Assembly: GCA_019347675.1 (NCBI GenBank)
Contig: JAHWKW010000002.1
Location: 1-64,000 of the forward strand
Direction: 5' to 3'
Length of the DNA stretch: 64,000 bases
Source of the DNA: Actinomycetota bacterium
Lineage (GTDB): Bacteria; Actinomycetota; Nitriliruptoria; Nitriliruptorales; JAHWKO01
Shown here: in pieces, positions 27,106 through 38,568 of the stretch
Layout: every line of letters begins with the position of its first letter
Numbering within the stretch: position 1 is the first letter of the stretch
Notes under the pieces: generated by a model
Database searches by the model: none
What the model was told of the DNA's origin: nothing
The model's input: the letters and a program-made list of their open reading frames with translations, nothing else
Translations under genes and position numbers: made by a program

Positions 27106-28755
27106 GTGGACCGCTCCCGCGCCGCCGCCCGCCTGCACGCGGCGGTCCTCCTGGTGGCGGTTGCGGCGCTGCTGTGGGTCAACCGGCACCAGTGGTTCGT
27201 CGCCGACGAGTGGGACTTCCTGGTCGACCGCCGAGCCGACTCGCTCGACAGCCTCCTGCAGCCCCACAACGAGCACTGGTCGACGCTGCCCATCCTGGTG
27301 TACCGGGCGTTGATCGCGACGGTCGGGCTGCGCTCGTACGTGCCGTACGTCACCATCGCGTTGCTGACCCACCTGGTGGCGGCGCACCTGCTGTGGCGCA
27401 TCATGCGACGCACCGGGACCGACCCGTGGGTCGCCACAGGGTTGGCAGCGGTGTTCACCGTCCTGGGCGCCGGCCACGACAACCTGCTGTGGGCGTTCCA
27501 GCTGGGTTTCAACGCTGCGCTGGCGTTGGGGCTGCTGGCCATCATCCTGGTCGCCGACGACCGTCGACGGCGCCACGTGGGCGCCGTGGGCGCGGCGGTC
27601 GTCTCGCTCCTCACCTCAGGCGTCGCGGTGGTGATGGTCGGGGTCGCGGGGCTGGCGGCGGCGCTGCGGGGCCGGGTGCGGACGGCCGCGCTGGTGGTCG
27701 CCCCGGCCGCAGTCGTGTACGTCACCTGGCTCGCCGGGTACGGGCAGCAGGGTCTCGGCTCGCACGCGCACCTCGCGCAGCGCTCGATCGGCGGGGTCGC
27801 CCGGTACGTGTGGGTGGGGATGGCCGGGACCGCCGAGGAGGTCACGGGCCTGCACGGTTGGGGTGGACTGGTCCTGCTCGTCACCGCGGTCCTGGCCGCG
27901 TCCACGGCGCGACGCCGGGCGGTGTCGTGGGGGGTCCCGATCGCCATGGCGGTCGGGGCGATGACGCTGTTCGCTCTGATCGGCGTCGGGCGGACCGGCG
28001 CCGGGCTGTCACTGGCCCGCTCCCCGCGCTACGTGTACGTGGCCACCGGCCTGCTGCTGCCGCTGGCCGGGCTGGCGCTCACCGGCCCGGCCGCCGGCAG
28101 TTCGACACGGCGGACCCTGGTGATGGTGCTCCTCGTGGCACTCACCTGGCGCAACTGGTCCCTGCTTGTCGACGCCGCCCGCATCACCGGCGAGGACGAG
28201 CAGCACCTGAAGGCCCACATCCTCGCCGCAGCGGACCTGGTCGAGTCCGGTGCCCCGCTGGTCTCCGCGCAGGTCGCCTCCGGCCTCCCCAACCTGCAGG
28301 CCCCGGAGTTGCGTGCTCTGGCCGCACGCGGCGCGCTCCCCGAACCCGATCGGCCGAGCCCGGTGGCTCGCTTGGAAGCCGCGGCCAACCTGCAGATGGA
28401 CCTGACCGCCACCGCGGTGCGGCCCCCCGCCCGCCAGCCCTCCGTCCAGGTCACCGGGGTGTCGTTCGGGACCGTCCCCCCGGTCCGGGATGGGTGCGTG
28501 ACCTTCGCCGCCGGGGACCACACGCAGATCGCGTTGACGTTCCCGGGCCCGGCCACGGTGCGGCTACGGACGAGCCACGCGGGTGAGCTCGTCGCCTACC
28601 TCGCCGATGCGGACGGCCGCGGGGTGCGCCACCCACGCGTCTGGCCTTTCCCGGAGGACACCCCGCAGTTCCTCACGGTCACCCGCCCCGACTCGACGGT
28701 CTTCCTGGAGGTCCCGGTCGCGGACAGGATCCGGGTCTGCGGCGTCGGGCCGTGA
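27106..28755 (+). CDS. Large GT-C-like membrane protein
   Basis: A 549-residue protein with about ten hydrophobic helices in its first 370 residues and a soluble C-terminal domain of about 170 residues. The first extracellular loop has VADEWDFLVD and HNEHWSTLP; acidic residues in this loop are the hallmark of GT-C enzymes, which use polyprenyl-phosphate sugars on the outer face of the membrane. GTG 27106 is preceded by TACGCT at leaderless distance. It overlaps the next gene by 4 bases. Not assignable to a precise family; it could also be a non-catalytic envelope protein. Confidence 0.7.
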   Translation: MDRSRAAARLHAAVLLVAVAALLWVNRHQWFVADEWDFLVDRRADSLDSLLQPHNEHWSTLPILVYRALIATVGLRSYVPYVTIALLTHLVAAHLLWRIMRRTGTDPWVATGLAAVFTVLGAGHDNLLWAFQLGFNAALALGLLAIILVADDRRRRHVGAVGAAVVSLLTSGVAVVMVGVAGLAAALRGRVRTAALVVAPAAVVYVTWLAGYGQQGLGSHAHLAQRSIGGVARYVWVGMAGTAEEVTGLHGWGGLVLLVTAVLAASTARRRAVSWGVPIAMAVGAMTLFALIGVGRTGAGLSLARSPRYVYVATGLLLPLAGLALTGPAAGSSTRRTLVMVLLVALTWRNWSLLVDAARITGEDEQHLKAHILAAADLVESGAPLVSAQVASGLPNLQAPELRALAARGALPEPDRPSPVARLEAAANLQMDLTATAVRPPARQPSVQVTGVSFGTVPPVRDGCVTFAAGDHTQIALTFPGPATVRLRTSHAGELVAYLADADGRGVRHPRVWPFPEDTPQFLTVTRPDSTVFLEVPVADRIRVCGVGP

Positions 28756-30638
28756 GGGTGCCCGTGCCGCGGCGGCACGTCGCCGTCCTGCTCGCCATCG
28801 CCCTGGTCGGCCTGGTCCGCGGGCTGTTCTGGGTGACGGTCGTGGAGATCACCAGCCCGATCGACGAGGCGCAACACATCGATTACGTCGTCTCCCTGGC
28901 GACCAGGGGCCGGCCACCGATCGTGGGGACCGACACGCTGCACCCGGATCTGCTCCGGCTGCTGAAATCGGCCCCGACGTCGACGATCGGCCGGATCCCG
29001 GTTTCGGTCGAGGAGCCGGCCGGTTGGGCGGCGGTGGCACAGTCCTACGAGGGGGTCCAGCCCCCGCTGTACTACGCCGTCCTGACACCGGCGTACCTCG
29101 CGCTGCGTGACGCCGGGATCGCACCTGTCGTCTTCGCGCTCCGTCTCGCCTCGCTGCTGCTGGCGCTGACCGCCGTCCCGCTCATCTACGTTCTCGCCCG
29201 CGAGCTCTTCCCGGAGCGCCCCGCGGTGTGGCTCGGTGGCCCGCTGCTGCTGGTCTTCGTGCAGGGGTTCAACGCCAACCTCGCCACCGTGAACAACGAC
29301 GCGCTGATCGTCCCGCTCGGTGTCGCCACGCTCATCCCGGTCGCCCGTGCCATCCGCCGTGGCATCACCTGGCGGCAGGCGGTCGCGACCGGGACGCTGT
29401 TCGGTCTGGGGTTGCTGACCAAGGCCACGGCGGTGGGGCTGGCTGTGGTGGTGGCGCTCGGTGCGCTGCTGGTGGCGGGCCGTCAGCGTCCACCGGTGCG
29501 CACGCTGGTCGGCTGGCCCGCCGTCGTGGGGGGGATCGCCGCCGTCCTGATCGCCCCCTGGGTCGTGTGGAACCTGGTCGTCTACGGCGCGACCAGCGGC
29601 GCCGTGCAAGCCCACGCGATCACCGGCGCGTTGCAGCTCAGCGCGCCGGTGACCACCCTCGCGGGTCTCGCCGACCACGTCGAGGCCGCGTCGCTGGGCT
29701 TCTGGGACATGCAGCTCCTCGCCCCGGCGTGGAACGCCTACACGCTGCGGTGGACCGCGGTGTTCCTCGCCGCGGTGGCCGGCGGCCTCGTGGTCACGCT
29801 GATCCGCGGCCGGCAGCGGGCGGCTGCGCGGCTGGGATGGCTCGCGGTCGCCACGCCGGCGGCATTCCTCGGGATGCTCGCCGTCATCGTCGGCGCCTTC
29901 GGCGGAGTCGGGTTGATGGTGGGCCGACACCTGTACGGGGCGCTGGGTGCCGCGGTGCTGGCGGTGGCCGGCGGGATCGGACTGGCTCTGCCGGCGCGCT
30001 GGGCGGCGGTGACGCTGCTCGCGGTGGTCGCGTTCGTCACCGGGGCGGAGCCGCCCGGCGTGCACCGCTACCTCGACGCGACGTACGTCCGCGGTGTGGT
30101 CGCGCCCGATCTCGCCCCGGTGGTCGATCAGACCTGGAACGACGAGTGGATCCCCGGTGAACCGGTCCGTCTGTCGGCGCCCTGCCAGTCACCGGCTTTC
30201 ACGCTGACGTTCGAGGACCGCAACCCCACGGTCCTCACGGTGGCGGGCGGCGGGTCCGCGCAACGCGTCGAGGAGGTGCGGTACCCGATCGGTTTCACGA
30301 TCTCGCGCTACCGGTTGGACGCTGCGGTCACCGAGGCCGTCGTCGAGGTCCCGCCGTGGGCGCATCTGGGCTGGTCGCGGGGCGATCGCACGCCGCACCT
30401 GGAGATGGTTCACCGCGGCGGCGATCCGGTGGGCCAGATCCTGTGCCCCGTGGACGACCCCGGACCGGTGCGCTTCGAGCAGACCTTCGACCGCCACCAC
30501 CCCGACGCGATCGACTACGGCCCGGTACGCGCCTGGCCGTTGGTGTGGGTATGGGCGACGCGCGCGGCGGCTCTCGGGGCGCTGCTGGGTGCGCTGGTGC
30601 GGGCGGGGCGCCGCCGCCGGTCGGGATCGGCTACGTGA
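28752..30638 (+). CDS. DUF2142/GT-C-like polytopic membrane protein
   Basis: A 628-residue protein with about 11 helices. It has [18 protein letters not shown] after helix 1 and [17 protein letters not shown] before helix 2, the acidic-loop and QPPLYY motifs typical of DUF2142 and related GT-C glycosyltransferases. An extracytoplasmic domain of about 150 residues follows, with one last helix and an Arg-rich cytoplasmic tail. It probably transfers sugars from lipid carriers to an envelope polymer, working with its overlapping upstream neighbour. Its 3' end overlaps the 3' end of uvrA by 8 bases (convergent). Confidence 0.75.
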   Translation: MRVPVPRRHVAVLLAIALVGLVRGLFWVTVVEITSPIDEAQHIDYVVSLATRGRPPIVGTDTLHPDLLRLLKSAPTSTIGRIPVSVEEPAGWAAVAQSYEGVQPPLYYAVLTPAYLALRDAGIAPVVFALRLASLLLALTAVPLIYVLARELFPERPAVWLGGPLLLVFVQGFNANLATVNNDALIVPLGVATLIPVARAIRRGITWRQAVATGTLFGLGLLTKATAVGLAVVVALGALLVAGRQRPPVRTLVGWPAVVGGIAAVLIAPWVVWNLVVYGATSGAVQAHAITGALQLSAPVTTLAGLADHVEAASLGFWDMQLLAPAWNAYTLRWTAVFLAAVAGGLVVTLIRGRQRAAARLGWLAVATPAAFLGMLAVIVGAFGGVGLMVGRHLYGALGAAVLAVAGGIGLALPARWAAVTLLAVVAFVTGAEPPGVHRYLDATYVRGVVAPDLAPVVDQTWNDEWIPGEPVRLSAPCQSPAFTLTFEDRNPTVLTVAGGGSAQRVEEVRYPIGFTISRYRLDAAVTEAVVEVPPWAHLGWSRGDRTPHLEMVHRGGDPVGQILCPVDDPGPVRFEQTFDRHHPDAIDYGPVRAWPLVWVWATRAAALGALLGALVRAGRRRRSGSAT

Positions 30639-33498
30639 GCAGGTCGCGGAGGAACTTGCCTGTGTACGACGCGGGCTCGGCCGCGATGTCCTCGGGGGTT
30701 CCGGCGACGACCACGGTTCCGCCGCCGACGCCGCCCTCAGGCCCCAGGTCGATGACGTGATCCGCCGTCTTGATCACGTCGAGGTTGTGCTCGATCACGA
30801 TCACGGTGTTGCCCTTGTCGACCAGCCGGTGCAGGACGTCGAGCAGCCGCGCGACGTCGGCGAAGTGCAGCCCGGTGGTGGGCTCGTCGAGGATGTACAC
30901 GGTCTGGCCGGTTGCGCGTTTCTTCAGCTCCGAGGCCAGCTTGACGCGCTGGGCCTCACCGCCCGACAGAGTCGTGGCGGGCTGACCGAGGCGGAGGTAG
31001 CCCAGGCCCACATCGCTCAGCGTCTGCAGGTGCGCCGCGATCGCCGGGATCGGCTCGAAGAAGTGCAGCGCCGTCTCGACCGTCATGTCGAGCACCTCCG
31101 CGATGGTGCGGCCCTTGTAGTGCACCTCGAGGGTCTCGCGGTTGTAGCGACGGCCGCGGCACACCTCACACGGGACGTACACGTCGGGCAGGAAGTGCAT
31201 CTCGATCTTGATGGTTCCGTCACCGCGGCACGCCTCGCACCGTCCCCCTTTGACGTTGAACGAGAACCGGCCGGGCATGTAGCCGCGGAGCTTCGCCTCC
31301 GGGGTCGCCGCGAAGAGCCTGCGGATGTGGTCGAACACGCCGGTGTAGGTGGCCGGGTTCGAGCGTGGCGTGCGTCCGATCGGTGACTGGTCGACGACCA
31401 CGACCTTGTCCACGTGCTCCAGACCGGTCACGCGGCGGTGACGACCGGGAGCCTCCCGCGACGAGTAGACGTGTCTCATCAGCACCCGGGCGAGGATGTC
31501 ATTCACGAGCGTGGATTTCCCGGATCCGGACACGCCGGTCACGCAGGTGAAGGTCCCCAGCGGGAAAGACACGCCGATGTCGTGGAGGTTGTGTTCGCTG
31601 GCTCCGACGACCGTCACTGCCCGGTCGTGGTGCACCGGCCGACGCTGGGTCGGGGTCGCGATCGACAGCTGACCAGACAGGTACCGCCCCGTGATCGAGC
31701 TGTCTTGCCGCAGCAGCTCGGCCAGCGACCCGGAGTGAACGATCTCCCCGCCGTGTTCGCCGGCGCCGGGACCGATGTCGACGATGTGATCGGCAGCCTC
31801 GATGGTGGCCTCGTCGTGCTCGACGACGATCAGCGTGTTGCCCAGGTCGCGCAGGCGGAGCAGCGTCTCGATCAGGCGGGCGTTGTCGCGCTGGTGCAGC
31901 CCGATCGATGGTTCGTCCAGGACGTACAGGACACCGACCAGACCGGCGCCGATCTGGGTCGCCAGTCTGATCCGCTGCGCTTCTCCGCCCGACAGCGATC
32001 CGGCGGAGCGGTCGAGGGTGAGGTACTCCAGGCCGACGTCGAGGAGGAACCGCAGTCGCGACCGGATCTCCTTCAGGACCCGAGCGGCGATCAGCTGCTG
32101 GCGCTCGGACAGCTGAAGGTCAGCGACGAACTCGTCGGCTTCAGCGACCGATAGCGCGGCCAGCTCGGCGATCCCGATCCCGGAGACGGTCACGGCCAGC
32201 GCGAGCGGCTTCAGGCGCTGCCCGTGACACGCTGGACAGGCCACCTCACGCATGTACTGCTCGACCTGTCCGCGGACGTAGTCGGAGTCGGTCTCGGTGT
32301 GGCGGCGAAGCAGCGACGGGAGGACGCCCTCGAAACGAGCCTTGTACGAGCGTCGGCGCCCGTAGCGGTTCGTGTACTGCACGTGGACGCGGTGGTCGAG
32401 CCCGTGCAACACCGCGCGGCGGACACGCGCAGGGAGATCCTTCCATGGGCTGGTGGGGTCGGCGCCCTGATCGCGGATCACCGACCGCAGCAGTTGCTCG
32501 TAGTAGTTGCTCTGGTGGCCGCCGGCCCACGGCAGGATCACGCCATCAGCGATCGACAGGTGTGGGTCGCCGACCACCAGCTCGGGGTCGACGGTCAGCT
32601 GCGTCCCCAGCCCGCTGCACTCCTCGCATGCCCCGTAGGGCGAGTTGAACGAGAAGTTGCGCGGCGCGAGCTGATCGAACGAGAGGCCGCACACCGGACA
32701 GGCGAGGTGCTCGGAGAACGTCAGGATCTCCGGTTCGCCGCCGCCCTCGGAGGGAACGATCTCGATCATCGCGACCCCCTCCGCCAGGTTGAGGGCCGTC
32801 TCGATCGAGTCGGTCAGGCGCCGGCGCAGATCCCCCCTCTGCACCAGGCGATCGACCACCACCTCGATCTCGTGCTTGCGCTGCTTGTTGAGCTTCGGCG
32901 GGTCCTCGAGCGGGTGAACCTCGCCGTCCACCCGCACCCGGGCGTACCCCTGCCGTGACAGCTGCTGGAACAGGTTGGCGTATTCGCCCTTGCGGCCACG
33001 CACGACGGGGGCGAGCACCTGGAAACGTGTCCCCGGCGGGAGCTCATGGACCTGGTCGACGATCTGCTCGGCGGTCTGGCGCGAGATCTCCCGACCGCAG
33101 TTGGGGCAGTACGGTGTTCCGATCCTGGCGTACAGCAGCCGCAGGTAGTCGTAGATCTCGGTGATCGTCCCGACGGTGGACCGCGGGTTGCGGGAGGTCG
33201 ACTTCTGGTCGATCGAGATCGCCGGGGACAGCCCTTCGATGAAGTCGACGTCCGGCTTCTCCATCTGACCGAGGAACTGCCGGGCGTACGCAGACAGGGA
33301 CTCGACGTAGCGTCGCTGCCCCTCGGCGTAGATGGTGTCGAAGGCGAGGCTGGACTTGCCCGAGCCGGACAGCCCGGTGAACACGATCAGCGCATCACGG
33401 GGGAGCTCGAGGTTGACGTCCTTGAGGTTGTGTTCGCGGGCACCGCGGACGGTGATCACCGCGTGCGAGACGTGCTCGATCACCTGCTCGCTGGGCAC
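30631..33498 (-). CDS. uvrA: Excinuclease ABC subunit A
   Basis: The damage-recognition ATPase of nucleotide excision repair, 955 residues (usual 940-970). It has two ABC ATPase halves: the first Walker A is GLSGSGKSS (about residues 42-50), the second GVSGSGKST; both have LSGGEAQR signatures. Zinc modules are visible as CPNCG, CPVCG with CEECSG, and [16 protein letters not shown] with CEVCRG. The GTG start at 33498 has the standard UvrA N-terminus soon after ([15 protein letters not shown]). A LexA-type box lies 88 bases upstream. The divergent metallo-beta-lactamase neighbour matches the order near uvrA in mycobacteria. Confidence 0.98.
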   Translation of the reverse strand: MPSEQVIEHVSHAVITVRGAREHNLKDVNLELPRDALIVFTGLSGSGKSSLAFDTIYAEGQRRYVESLSAYARQFLGQMEKPDVDFIEGLSPAISIDQKSTSRNPRSTVGTITEIYDYLRLLYARIGTPYCPNCGREISRQTAEQIVDQVHELPPGTRFQVLAPVVRGRKGEYANLFQQLSRQGYARVRVDGEVHPLEDPPKLNKQRKHEIEVVVDRLVQRGDLRRRLTDSIETALNLAEGVAMIEIVPSEGGGEPEILTFSEHLACPVCGLSFDQLAPRNFSFNSPYGACEECSGLGTQLTVDPELVVGDPHLSIADGVILPWAGGHQSNYYEQLLRSVIRDQGADPTSPWKDLPARVRRAVLHGLDHRVHVQYTNRYGRRRSYKARFEGVLPSLLRRHTETDSDYVRGQVEQYMREVACPACHGQRLKPLALAVTVSGIGIAELAALSVAEADEFVADLQLSERQQLIAARVLKEIRSRLRFLLDVGLEYLTLDRSAGSLSGGEAQRIRLATQIGAGLVGVLYVLDEPSIGLHQRDNARLIETLLRLRDLGNTLIVVEHDEATIEAADHIVDIGPGAGEHGGEIVHSGSLAELLRQDSSITGRYLSGQLSIATPTQRRPVHHDRAVTVVGASEHNLHDIGVSFPLGTFTCVTGVSGSGKSTLVNDILARVLMRHVYSSREAPGRHRRVTGLEHVDKVVVVDQSPIGRTPRSNPATYTGVFDHIRRLFAATPEAKLRGYMPGRFSFNVKGGRCEACRGDGTIKIEMHFLPDVYVPCEVCRGRRYNRETLEVHYKGRTIAEVLDMTVETALHFFEPIPAIAAHLQTLSDVGLGYLRLGQPATTLSGGEAQRVKLASELKKRATGQTVYILDEPTTGLHFADVARLLDVLHRLVDKGNTVIVIEHNLDVIKTADHVIDLGPEGGVGGGTVVVAGTPEDIAAEPASYTGKFLRDLLT

Positions 33499-33557
33499 GG
33501 TCGGACGTCTCCGGGGTTGGTCGGCAGGGTTCGCGGGATCGTTTGCGAGAGGTGCCG

Positions 33558-33563
33558 ATCGTA
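33558..33563 (-). promoter_or_regulatory. Possible uvrA -10 box
   Basis: The minus strand reads TACGAT here (TAnnnT class), about 60 bases before the uvrA start. The LexA-type box begins 22 bases upstream of it and so would cover the -35 region. Inferred from position only. Confidence 0.4.
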
Positions 33564-33585
33564 TCGCAGGGGACGGTACGCGAGG

Positions 33586-33599
33586 CGAACCGGTGTTCG
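33586..33599. promoter_or_regulatory. LexA-type SOS box between uvrA and MBL hydrolase
   Basis: CGAACCGGTGTTCG is a perfect inverted repeat of the form CGAAC-N4-GTTCG, the core of the LexA operator known from mycobacteria and bacilli. It lies between the divergent uvrA and metallo-beta-lactamase genes, close to the possible -10 boxes of both (TACGAT at 33558-33563 minus, TACAGT at 33611-33616 plus). LexA bound here could repress either or both. Confidence 0.75.
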
Positions 33600-33627
33600 G
33601 GTCCGGCCTCTACAGTGGCACGGGGAC

Positions 33628-34296
33628 ATGGAGGAGGCAGCGTTGGGTGACGCCTACTCAGGTCACGTCGACCCCGGCGGCGGGCCGGTCGAGCGCCGCG
33701 ACGGACGTCTGCTCGTGCGCAAGCTCTCCGTCGGAGACATGGACAACAACGTCTACGTGGTCGCGGACGCCTCCACCGGCGCCGCCATGATCGTGGACGC
33801 AGCAGCCGACGCGGAGCGGATCCGCCAGGCGGCGAGCGACCTCGAGCCCGTCGCCGTGCTGCAAACCCACGGACACTGGGACCACGTCCGGGCGTGGCCC
33901 GACCTGGCGACGGATCCCGGGCTCGACGTCTGGGGACACGCCGACGACCGCGAGCTGTTCCCGCGTGAACCCGACCGGCTGCTCGACGACGGCGACCAGC
34001 TGCAACTCGGAGGCATGCGCGTGGAGGTGATCCACACCCCGGGTCACACTCCCGGGAGCATCAACTTCCTGGTCGGCGCCGACCAGCGACCGCACCTCTT
34101 CACGGGCGACTCGCTGTTCCCCGGCGGCGTGGGGCGCACCACACCGGAGACGTTCCCTCAGCTGTTCGACAACGTCAAGAAGAAGCTGTTCGCGCGTCTC
34201 CCGGACGAGACGTGGGTGTATCCCGGACACGGCGACGACACCACGCTCGGCCGTGAGCGGCCGCATCTCGACGAGTGGCGCGCGCGCGGCTGGTGA
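33628..34296 (+). CDS. Metallo-beta-lactamase-fold hydrolase (glyoxalase II-like)
   Basis: A 222-residue MBL-fold protein with the full metal motif THGHWDH (His81, His83, Asp85, His86 from the ATG), plus [19 protein letters not shown] and a final PGHGDDT. This pattern is closest to hydroxyacylglutathione hydrolase-like proteins acting on thioesters or related small metabolites. The true start may be the in-frame TTG at 33643, which has GGAGG 5 bases upstream; the ATG at 33628 is used here. The gene diverges from uvrA and shares the SOS-box region. Substrate unknown. Confidence 0.85.
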   Translation: MEEAALGDAYSGHVDPGGGPVERRDGRLLVRKLSVGDMDNNVYVVADASTGAAMIVDAAADAERIRQAASDLEPVAVLQTHGHWDHVRAWPDLATDPGLDVWGHADDRELFPREPDRLLDDGDQLQLGGMRVEVIHTPGHTPGSINFLVGADQRPHLFTGDSLFPGGVGRTTPETFPQLFDNVKKKLFARLPDETWVYPGHGDDTTLGRERPHLDEWRARGW

Positions 34297-34303
34297 CCGT
34301 CGA

Positions 34304-34343
34304 CCACCGGTGATGGGCCCTCGCTCGGCCACCGAGCCGGTGG
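34304..34343. terminator. Nested inverted repeat between convergent genes
   Basis: An outer 7-bp repeat (CCACCGG at 34304-34310 with CCGGTGG at 34337-34343) encloses a 6-bp hairpin GCTCGG-CCA-CCGAGC at 34323-34337. It sits between the 3' ends of two convergent genes and could stop transcription from both sides. There is no clear T-run. Confidence 0.35.
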
Positions 34344-34361
34344 GCGCATGCCGCGCCCACG

Positions 34362-34742
34362 TCACCGCCCCCACGGAACTCCGAGGACGATCACGATTAT
34401 CCCAACGAGGAACGCCGCCCCGACCGTTCGGTACGCGTCGCCCGGAATGTCGCTGCGCCGCGCGCGGACCAGACCTGCGTGCACCAGGCCGAGCCCGGCG
34501 ATGCTCATGGCCGGGTGGATCACGGCCATGAACAGGCCTTGTCCCCATCCGGCGTTCACCAGGTACAGCAGGATGCCGAGCGTGACCTCCACGTCCACGA
34601 TGATCGCTGCCGCCACGAACACCCGCGGTTCGAAGCGGCGGTCACTGGGCGCGCGCAGCAGCGCGTACGCCCCGCCGCCGATCAGGCCCACCACGACGAA
34701 CCAGCGCAACATCGAGTGGACGTTGACGAGGAAGTCGGACAC
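34362..34742 (-). CDS. Small four-helix membrane protein
   Basis: A 126-residue protein with four hydrophobic helices and little else. Histidines are placed within or next to helices (NVHSMLRWF, AVIHPAMS, GLVHAGLV), as in some haem-binding membrane proteins, but no haem motif can be proven. The GTG start (VSDFLVNVHSML) was chosen because it opens the first helix; the frame is open upstream without homology. It lies downstream of a small flavoprotein on the same strand with an 80-base gap, so they may be co-transcribed. I do not recognise the family. Confidence 0.65.
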   Translation of the reverse strand: MSDFLVNVHSMLRWFVVVGLIGGGAYALLRAPSDRRFEPRVFVAAAIIVDVEVTLGILLYLVNAGWGQGLFMAVIHPAMSIAGLGLVHAGLVRARRSDIPGDAYRTVGAAFLVGIIVIVLGVPWGR

Positions 34743-34822
34743 GGTCGCGCCTTCCGCCCGGCGGGGACGGGCGGGGAGCGTAGTGACCGTGGCACGCCCC
34801 CGGCGCGACCCGGTGCAGGCCG

Positions 34823-35374
34823 CTACTCGGGTGGCGTGTCCCAGTCGTGGACGTCCTTCCCGGCCTCGCGTGACAGGATGTCGAGCGCGGCGACCGCTCC
34901 TGCGCCCGCGGAGATCACCGCCTGGCTGCGGTGCGGGCGGACGATGCGGCCGGCGGCGTACAGCCGGTCCAGTGAGCTCGCCTGGTTGGCGTCGACCCTG
35001 ACCGCGCCTTCCTCGATGTCGGCCCCGAGCTCCTGGGCGAGGATGACCGACGCGCGCGCTCCCGCCAGCACGACGTAGTCCGCCTCCTGCTGTGCTCCCC
35101 CGTCGGTGTCCACGACGAACGCCCGGCCGTCGCGGCGGATGGATGCGACCTTGTCCTCGCGCAGTCGCGCACCGAAGCGCTGGACCTGTCGACGGGCGAT
35201 CCCCTGGAACTCCGTCCCGGCGATCTCCTCGATCCCGAGGTAGTTGTACAGGTACGCGTAGTGCATCGCCGTCTCGTCCTGGGCGAAGACGACCACGTCC
35301 TGGCCGTTCTTGGCCAGGAACAGCGCGGCGCTCAGCCCCGCAGGTCCGTCGCCAACCACCACCACCGTCGCCAT
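34823..35374 (-). CDS. Half-size FAD-dependent oxidoreductase (thioredoxin reductase-like)
   Basis: A 183-residue flavoprotein. The FAD-binding GDGPAGLSAALFLAKNG is at the N-terminus (residues 8-24). A C-terminal LYAAGRIVRP and AGAGAVAALDIL match the end of the thioredoxin-reductase FAD domain. The central NADPH-binding domain and the redox CxxC are absent, so it is not a normal thioredoxin reductase (about 310 residues). The frame is intact and both ends match the fold, so this appears to be a naturally short family, not a truncation. Electron donor and acceptor unknown. Confidence 0.75.
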   Translation of the reverse strand: MATVVVVGDGPAGLSAALFLAKNGQDVVVFAQDETAMHYAYLYNYLGIEEIAGTEFQGIARRQVQRFGARLREDKVASIRRDGRAFVVDTDGGAQQEADYVVLAGARASVILAQELGADIEEGAVRVDANQASSLDRLYAAGRIVRPHRSQAVISAGAGAVAALDILSREAGKDVHDWDTPPE

Positions 35375-35525
35375 GTCGCTCCTTTTCCACCCCTGAACCT
35401 AACCGAAGCCGGCTGTGACGGCGGCTGTGTGGCCGGCGCTGTACCCTGCGTCGCCGGGGCGGAAGAGCGGCGCGAACTGCCCGCCTCGTGCCCGCCCGTG
35501 TCCGGTCAGGGAGGCTGCGGCCAAG

Positions 35526-36299
35526 ATGCCCCGAGCGAAGCTGGTTCCCGCCGCCGTGTTCGCCGGCGCGGCGGTCACCGCCCACAACGTCCGCCGGGTC
35601 CTGCGACTGCGTCGTGTCGCCCACGTTCACGACCACCGACTGGATCACGACACCGTCGTCGGCGCCGGCGAGGCGCAGCTGCGCGTCGCGGTCCTCGGCG
35701 ACTCATCCGCGTCGGGGTTCGGTCTCGACGATCCAGACCTCGCCTACCCCTACCAGCTCGCCTCCCGTCTCGGGCAGCTGCTGGCGGCCAGCGTCCGCGT
35801 GGCCTGCGTCGCCGAGCGCGGCGCACGGCTGCGCGACGTCATCGATCAGCAGGTCCCCAGGCTGGCAGAGATGGACCCGGATCTCGTGGTGATGTCCGTC
35901 GGGTCCAACGACGCGTTCGGGCGGCGTCTGCCCGGTCACGTCACGGCCGACACCCGTGACCTCCTCGAGGCCGTCCGCGTCGCGGCTCCCGAGGCCCAGC
36001 TGTTCCTCGGCGGGCCAACGGATCTCCGCCACGCTCCCGGGTTGCCGCGGCCGTTGAACGTCGTGGTGGGGGCGGCCTGCCGCGCGGTCGCCGCCGCACA
36101 GCAGTCGGTCGCCGAGGAATTCGGGATCCCGTTCGCAACCCTGCCCGAACAGCTGGAAGGCGACTTCGGGCCCGATGGCTTCCACGGCGGCGCTGCGGCG
36201 CATGCTCGGGCGGCCGATATCACGGTGTCGGCGCTCCAGGACGCGTGGCGAGGCAATGGGCTGCAGCATGGGCGAAGCAGCGCCCTCTCCCTGCTATGA
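35526..36299 (+). CDS. SGNH/GDSL-family hydrolase
   Basis: About 257 residues. An N-terminal hydrophobic stretch (LVPAAVFAGAAVTAH) suggests a signal anchor. The SGNH blocks are present: VLGDSSASGFG (nucleophile Ser), a Gly in block II, VVMSVGSNDAFG (Asn) and GFHGGAAAHA (catalytic His, with Asp in PDGFH). These enzymes are esterases or lipases acting on lipids or acylated sugars, here probably at or outside the membrane. The ATG follows GGAGG by 11 bases; the frame is open upstream. It ends 4 bases from the convergent guaB1. Confidence 0.85.
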   Translation: MPRAKLVPAAVFAGAAVTAHNVRRVLRLRRVAHVHDHRLDHDTVVGAGEAQLRVAVLGDSSASGFGLDDPDLAYPYQLASRLGQLLAASVRVACVAERGARLRDVIDQQVPRLAEMDPDLVVMSVGSNDAFGRRLPGHVTADTRDLLEAVRVAAPEAQLFLGGPTDLRHAPGLPRPLNVVVGAACRAVAAAQQSVAEEFGIPFATLPEQLEGDFGPDGFHGGAAAHARAADITVSALQDAWRGNGLQHGRSSALSLL

Positions 36300-36303
36300 A
36301 CCG

Positions 36304-37743
<1,440 letters not shown>

Positions 37744-37893
37744 TCACCTCGGATGGGGTTTCACTCTCCCGCTCGCTCCTGCCTCACCGTATCGACGCCC
37801 CCGGCGCGCCCGTCGACGAGTGGCCGCTCCAAACGTCGCGGCGATCAGCGGCGGTGACCCTTGGGTTGCTCCCGGTTGTCGCATACTGGCGGT

Positions 37894-37899
37894 TAGCCT
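37894..37899 (+). promoter_or_regulatory. Possible -10 box for leaderless mRNA
   Basis: TAGCCT lies 7 bases before the ATG at 37907, the distance expected for a transcript starting at the start codon. No ribosome-binding site precedes that ATG, which fits. No convincing -35. Confidence 0.35.
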
Positions 37900-37906
37900 C
37901 AGCGCC

Positions 37907-38533
37907 ATGGCGATGTCTGCCGAGGACGTGCGAACGGCCGCCCGGCTGTGCACGGCCTCCCTGGCGCCGGGAGCCGATCGGGACTGGGGAGGTCGCGCCG
38001 GTGGCCTCGACTGGTCTTGCCGGCGCACGCTCGACCACCTCCCTGATGCGCTGTTGCTCTACGCCGCTCACCTCGCCAGCCGGGCGACCGACCGGCTCGC
38101 GTTCGTGCGCGACGGTGATCCCGAGGCCTCGGTGCCTGACCTGCTGGATGCGGTGCAGTCGGCCGCGGCGATCCTCGCTGCCGTGGTCGAGGCCGCGCCG
38201 GTTGGCACGCGCGCCTACCATCCCGCCGGCATGGCCGATGCGGAAGGGTTCGCGGCGATGGGGTGTGACGAGATCCTCGTGCACACCGGTGACATCGCCG
38301 AGGGCCTCGGCCTGGAGTACGCACCACCGGGGGATCTGTGCGCCCGTGTCGTGGCACGGCTGTTTCCCTGGGCACCGGCTGGCGGCGAGCCGTGGGAGGT
38401 CCTGCGGTGGGCCAACGGCCGGACGGCGCTGCCCGGGGCAGGACGGCTTCGTCCCGACTGGTGGTGGCATTGCGCCCCTCTTGACGAGTGGGACGGGCGA
38501 ACGAAGTCCCGTACCGCCCCCCCGGCCTGGTGA
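37907..38533 (+). CDS. DinB/mycothiol-dependent maleylpyruvate isomerase-like protein
   Basis: About 208 residues of the DinB/MDMPI four-helix family. WSCRRTLDHLPDALLLYAAHL and CDEILVHTGDIAEGLG carry the spaced histidines and acids that bind metal in this fold. Many actinobacterial members use mycothiol; the substrate here is unknown. The ATG at 37907 (or 37913) was chosen because a TAnnnT box sits just upstream and homology begins there. It is convergent with uvrB. Confidence 0.75.
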   Translation: MAMSAEDVRTAARLCTASLAPGADRDWGGRAGGLDWSCRRTLDHLPDALLLYAAHLASRATDRLAFVRDGDPEASVPDLLDAVQSAAAILAAVVEAAPVGTRAYHPAGMADAEGFAAMGCDEILVHTGDIAEGLGLEYAPPGDLCARVVARLFPWAPAGGEPWEVLRWANGRTALPGAGRLRPDWWWHCAPLDEWDGRTKSRTAPPAW

Positions 38534-38568
38534 CCCAGGCCGAACCAAGACCGCCGACCACGGAGCCG

